Made by a program: the position numbers and the translations under genes. From the NCBI GenBank assembly GCA_000648925.1, contig JFHF01000025.1, forward strand, positions 46,715 to 110,714: DNA of 64,000 nt, in the 5' to 3' direction. Under the pieces are notes generated by a model. It was not told the DNA's origin. It did no database searches and saw nothing but the letters and a program-made list of their open reading frames with translations. Positions 61,847 to 64,000 of this stretch are shown here, piece by piece. Source of the stretch: Caballeronia jiangsuensis. Its GTDB lineage: Bacteria > Pseudomonadota > Gammaproteobacteria > Burkholderiales > Burkholderiaceae. Each line of letters starts with the position of its first letter. Positions within the stretch are counted from its first letter, which is position 1.

Positions 61847-62264
61847 ATCACGCTGGGTACCGATACATCCTACGACGGCAGCAGCGATGCGCCGCTATGT
61901 CCGCAAGCGCGACCGCGATTTCTCAACTGGAGACACCAACGCTTTCTTTGTGTTCGACTACGGTCGGCCCGCTTCAACAAGAAGCGTCGAATATGCGTTC
62001 AAGATCCTGCGCACGGCCTTGAAGTGGAGGGCTCGCGGTGGCCATCCCGCGCCGCGACTACATGATCTTCGACATTCGTTCGTCTGTCATCGATTGCAGG
62101 ACTGGTACGCCCAAGGGCTGGACGTTGACCGTAGCATTCTTGCGCTGTCGACTTATCTTGGGCATGCCAAGGTCACGGACACGTACTGGTATGAAACAGC
62201 CACGCCTGAGCTACTGGCAATCGCAGCCCAACGCTTTTTGCGCCAAAGTGGAGGCGCATCATGA
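61847..62264 (+). pseudogene. ritB: RIT tyrosine recombinase RitB (outer element), 3' part
   Basis: It continues in frame from 58424: KSRWVPIHPTTAAAMRRYVR, then HDLRHSFVCHRL (HxxR) and LGHAKVTDTYWYETATPELL with the nucleophile Tyr. A fragment from an internal ATG at 61887 could be made but lacks the first catalytic Arg. Confidence 0.9.
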
Positions 62265-63265
62265 GCAAATCAGCAGCGCAATCTTTTCCAGTCCTGTTGC
62301 AGAAGTTCTTTACGGAACGCCTCCTTCAGCAACGACACGCAAGCCCTTGCACCGTGGCGGCCTACCGTGACAGCTTCCGGCTGCTGCTAGCCTTCGCGCA
62401 TCAACGCTTACACAAGCGGCCCAGCAATATCGCTATCGAAGAACTGAACGCTCCGCTCATCCTCGACTTCCTTAAATACCTCGAACAGGATCGGCATAAT
62501 TCTATTCGCAGCCGCAACGCCAGGTTTGCCGCCATTCGGTCATTCATGGAGTACGTTTCGTTTGCCGAGCCGTCGGTCCTGTCCTTGGCGCAGTCGGTTC
62601 TAGCAATCCCCATGAAGCGATTTGAGCAGCCGCTCGTCGGATTTTTGTCTCGCGAGCATATTGAAGCTATTCTTGCTGCTCCCGATGTCAGCACATGGAC
62701 GGGGCAACGCGACCACATCATGTTGGCAATGCTTTACAACACTGGAGCCCGCGTCTCTGAGCTGATAGGGATGCGCATTTCTGATCTGACGCTCGGACCC
62801 ACCACGTGGGTGCTTATCCACGGAAAGGGTCGCAAGGAGCGTTCAGTTCCGCTATGGCCTGAAACCGCTAAAGAGCTTAGGCGTTGGCTTCGGCAATATC
62901 CACGAGCTACCGAGGAGCCTTTATTTCCCGGGCGGGCTGGCGCTTCGCTCACGCGCGTCGGCTTTACCGAACGATTGAAGCTTGCCGTTCGCAGTGCCTC
63001 GCGGCAGTTTCCGGAACTTGCGCGGCACCGAGTCTTTCCACACCTTTTTCGACATTCGGTCGCCATGCATATGCTGCAATCTGGCGTTGATATCACCGTC
63101 ATCGCACTGTGGCTCGGTCATGAAAGCCCCGTCACCACGCACCGCTATGTGGAGGCCGACCTGCAAATGAAGGACCGGGCACTGAAGGCACTGCAGTCGC
63201 CATCGAGCAAGCCACTTCGATATCGACCCAGAGATGACCTCCTTCGCTTCCTGCAGACGCTGTAG
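62261..63265 (+). CDS. ritC: RIT tyrosine recombinase RitC (outer element)
   Basis: This 334-residue protein starts MSKSAAQSFPVLLQKFFTER. It has Arg in LYNTGARVSELIGM, IHGKGRKERSVPLW, HLFRHSVAMHML and LGHESPVTTHRYVEAD with the Tyr. Intact, coupled to ritB by ATGA. It can no longer be translated by coupling from a complete ritB. Confidence 0.94.
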   Translation: MSKSAAQSFPVLLQKFFTERLLQQRHASPCTVAAYRDSFRLLLAFAHQRLHKRPSNIAIEELNAPLILDFLKYLEQDRHNSIRSRNARFAAIRSFMEYVSFAEPSVLSLAQSVLAIPMKRFEQPLVGFLSREHIEAILAAPDVSTWTGQRDHIMLAMLYNTGARVSELIGMRISDLTLGPTTWVLIHGKGRKERSVPLWPETAKELRRWLRQYPRATEEPLFPGRAGASLTRVGFTERLKLAVRSASRQFPELARHRVFPHLFRHSVAMHMLQSGVDITVIALWLGHESPVTTHRYVEADLQMKDRALKALQSPSSKPLRYRPRDDLLRFLQTL

Positions 63266-63384
63266 TTATGGATAGTTCGCAACTGGTACTGCCACAGGTC
63301 ACATGCTGTATCGATGCCGTCGGTCCACAAATGCGAGGCCACGGCATCGATCGTCATTTTTTCACTGCACGCCTTTCCGGCAAG

Positions 63385-63417
63385 CCTTCCATAACTACGA
63401 CCTGTCGATAGCGGCGC
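63385..63417 (-). repeat. terminal inverted repeat of the outer RIT element, right copy
   Basis: An exact inverted copy of 56481-56513. A partial copy of the repeat in the opposite sense, GTAGTTATGGA, is at 63262-63272, just after ritC. Confidence 0.92.
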
Positions 63418-64000
63418 CCAACGACGAAGGGGCGAATCGCGTTCTCACAAGGGTTGTTCGAGATAGGCCAACTGCCGTTCTCGACATAGCGGATCAGCTT
63501 CGGCCACTGCTCGCGTAGATAGGTCAGTGCCTTTCCAAGCAGACTTTTTGGCACGATGCCGGGCGACTGCGCGAGCGCCAAGGCGTAGATGGCGTCGAGG
63601 ATGCGCGTGCTGTATCGCCGTCGTAATCGCTGTCGTCGCTCAGGCTTCCATTTACTAGAGCGGGCCTCCGCAGCGAACAGTTTGCCGATCAGCGTGATGA
63701 ACCGTGTTGCGAGCAGATCGGGCGAACGCGCGACTTTCGGCACGTTGTCCTCCGCTTTGATGAAGTACCGCCTCAGGTGCGCCCAACATCCGAGGTGCAC
63801 GAGGTCGTAGCGTTGAGCGATGTCGTTGTAGGGCTCGTAGCCGTCAGTCACCAGAACCGCGCCCTTGCGGATGCCCGTGAACAGCTTGTCGGCCAACTTG
63901 GCGCCGCGTCCAGGTGTATAGCTGAAGCAGCGGATAGGAACGCCCGAGCCGGTCATCTGCGCCCAGAGGTAGCTCTTCGTTTGTGGTTTTCTCCCTTTTT
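63412..64000 (-). pseudogene. tnpC: IS66 tnpC, 5' and central part (continues outside window)
   Basis: The reverse strand reads ...TKSYLWAQMTGSGVPIRCFSYTPGRG, VLVTDGYEPYND, LGCWAHLRRYFIKAED and NNPCENAIRPFVVGRR, then runs into the RIT terminal repeat (YRQVVVMEGL). GRR joins SWLFSDTVAG of the fragment at 56259-56460. These are the DDE-type core segments of IS66 TnpC. Confidence 0.92.

Larger units (their letters stand above)
56461..63411 (+). mobile_element. outer RIT (recombinase-in-trio) element, interrupted by an inner RIT element
   Basis: Three tyrosine-recombinase genes ritA-ritB-ritC on the forward strand, coupled by ATGA overlaps, are bounded by inverted repeats. The direct repeat CGGCGC (56455-56460 and 63412-63417) marks the target in tnpC. 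ritB is split by the inner element (58425-61841). Removing that element restores ritB in frame. Confidence 0.9.
56189..64000 (-). mobile_element. second IS66-family element (right end outside window), split by nested RIT elements
   Basis: The left end GTAAGCGATCCGCGAACG starts at 56189, directly after glgX codons; the 8 bp before it (ATTCAACG) should recur at the far end. The tnpC gene is in two parts, 56259-56460 and 63412 to the window edge, which join in frame across the element inserted at 56461-63411. It differs from the first IS66 in sequence, so the two are separate insertions. Confidence 0.88.

Overview
The window looks like an accessory or second-chromosome region of a Burkholderia-type betaproteobacterium (Burkholderia, Paraburkholderia or Caballeronia). 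The evidence is GC-rich codon use, an N-type ATPase operon, DUF3564-like proteins, recombinase-in-trio (RIT) elements and the type of stress-gene content. From 1 to about 37.8 kb it holds small operons typical of low-oxygen survival: SagB-type nitroreductases, a hemerythrin, a c-type cytochrome, universal stress proteins (USP), CBS and BON domain proteins, an extra FtsH and GroEL, PEP synthase, a PfkB kinase, nicotinate phosphoribosyltransferase and three ion-transport systems. The content recalls the low-oxygen-activated (lxa) locus described in Burkholderia cenocepacia.

One signal ties the locus together. Seventeen FNR/ANR-type palindromes (TTGAY-N4-RTCAR) lie in the promoter regions, often as back-to-back pairs between divergent genes. 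Most are centred about 70-120 bp before a start codon, which suits class II activation at -41.5. They predict one oxygen-responsive regulon and also help to choose several start codons.

From 37.8 to 52.3 kb are a complete N-ATPase operon (atpDCQRBEFAG, preceded by adhP), an M48 peptidase remnant, and a glycogen phosphorylase between two DUF3564-like paralogues. An IS66 element (37893-41247, 8-bp target duplication CTACTGGT) sits in the last codons of atpG and replaces its C-terminus. It is itself deleted internally and interrupted by an IS4/Tn5-type element.

From 52.8 kb onward the region is eroding. An ABC transporter fusion has lost its signature and Walker B motifs. glgX has lost its N-terminal half to a second IS66 element and carries a 3' frameshift. 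That IS66 is split in tnpC by a RIT element, and the RIT element is split in ritB by another complete RIT element in the opposite direction: four levels of nesting. Both RIT elements have the same unusual end architecture: terminal inverted repeats plus, at the ritA end only, an inverted copy of the target and a roughly 20-bp palindrome.

Other genes in the locus are broken by point changes: rhomboid (two stops), a DHH phosphoesterase (stop at codon 3), a cation:proton antiporter (frameshift) and M48 (frameshift). The picture is a formerly complete anoxic-persistence island that is partly decaying and is being colonised by nested mobile elements.
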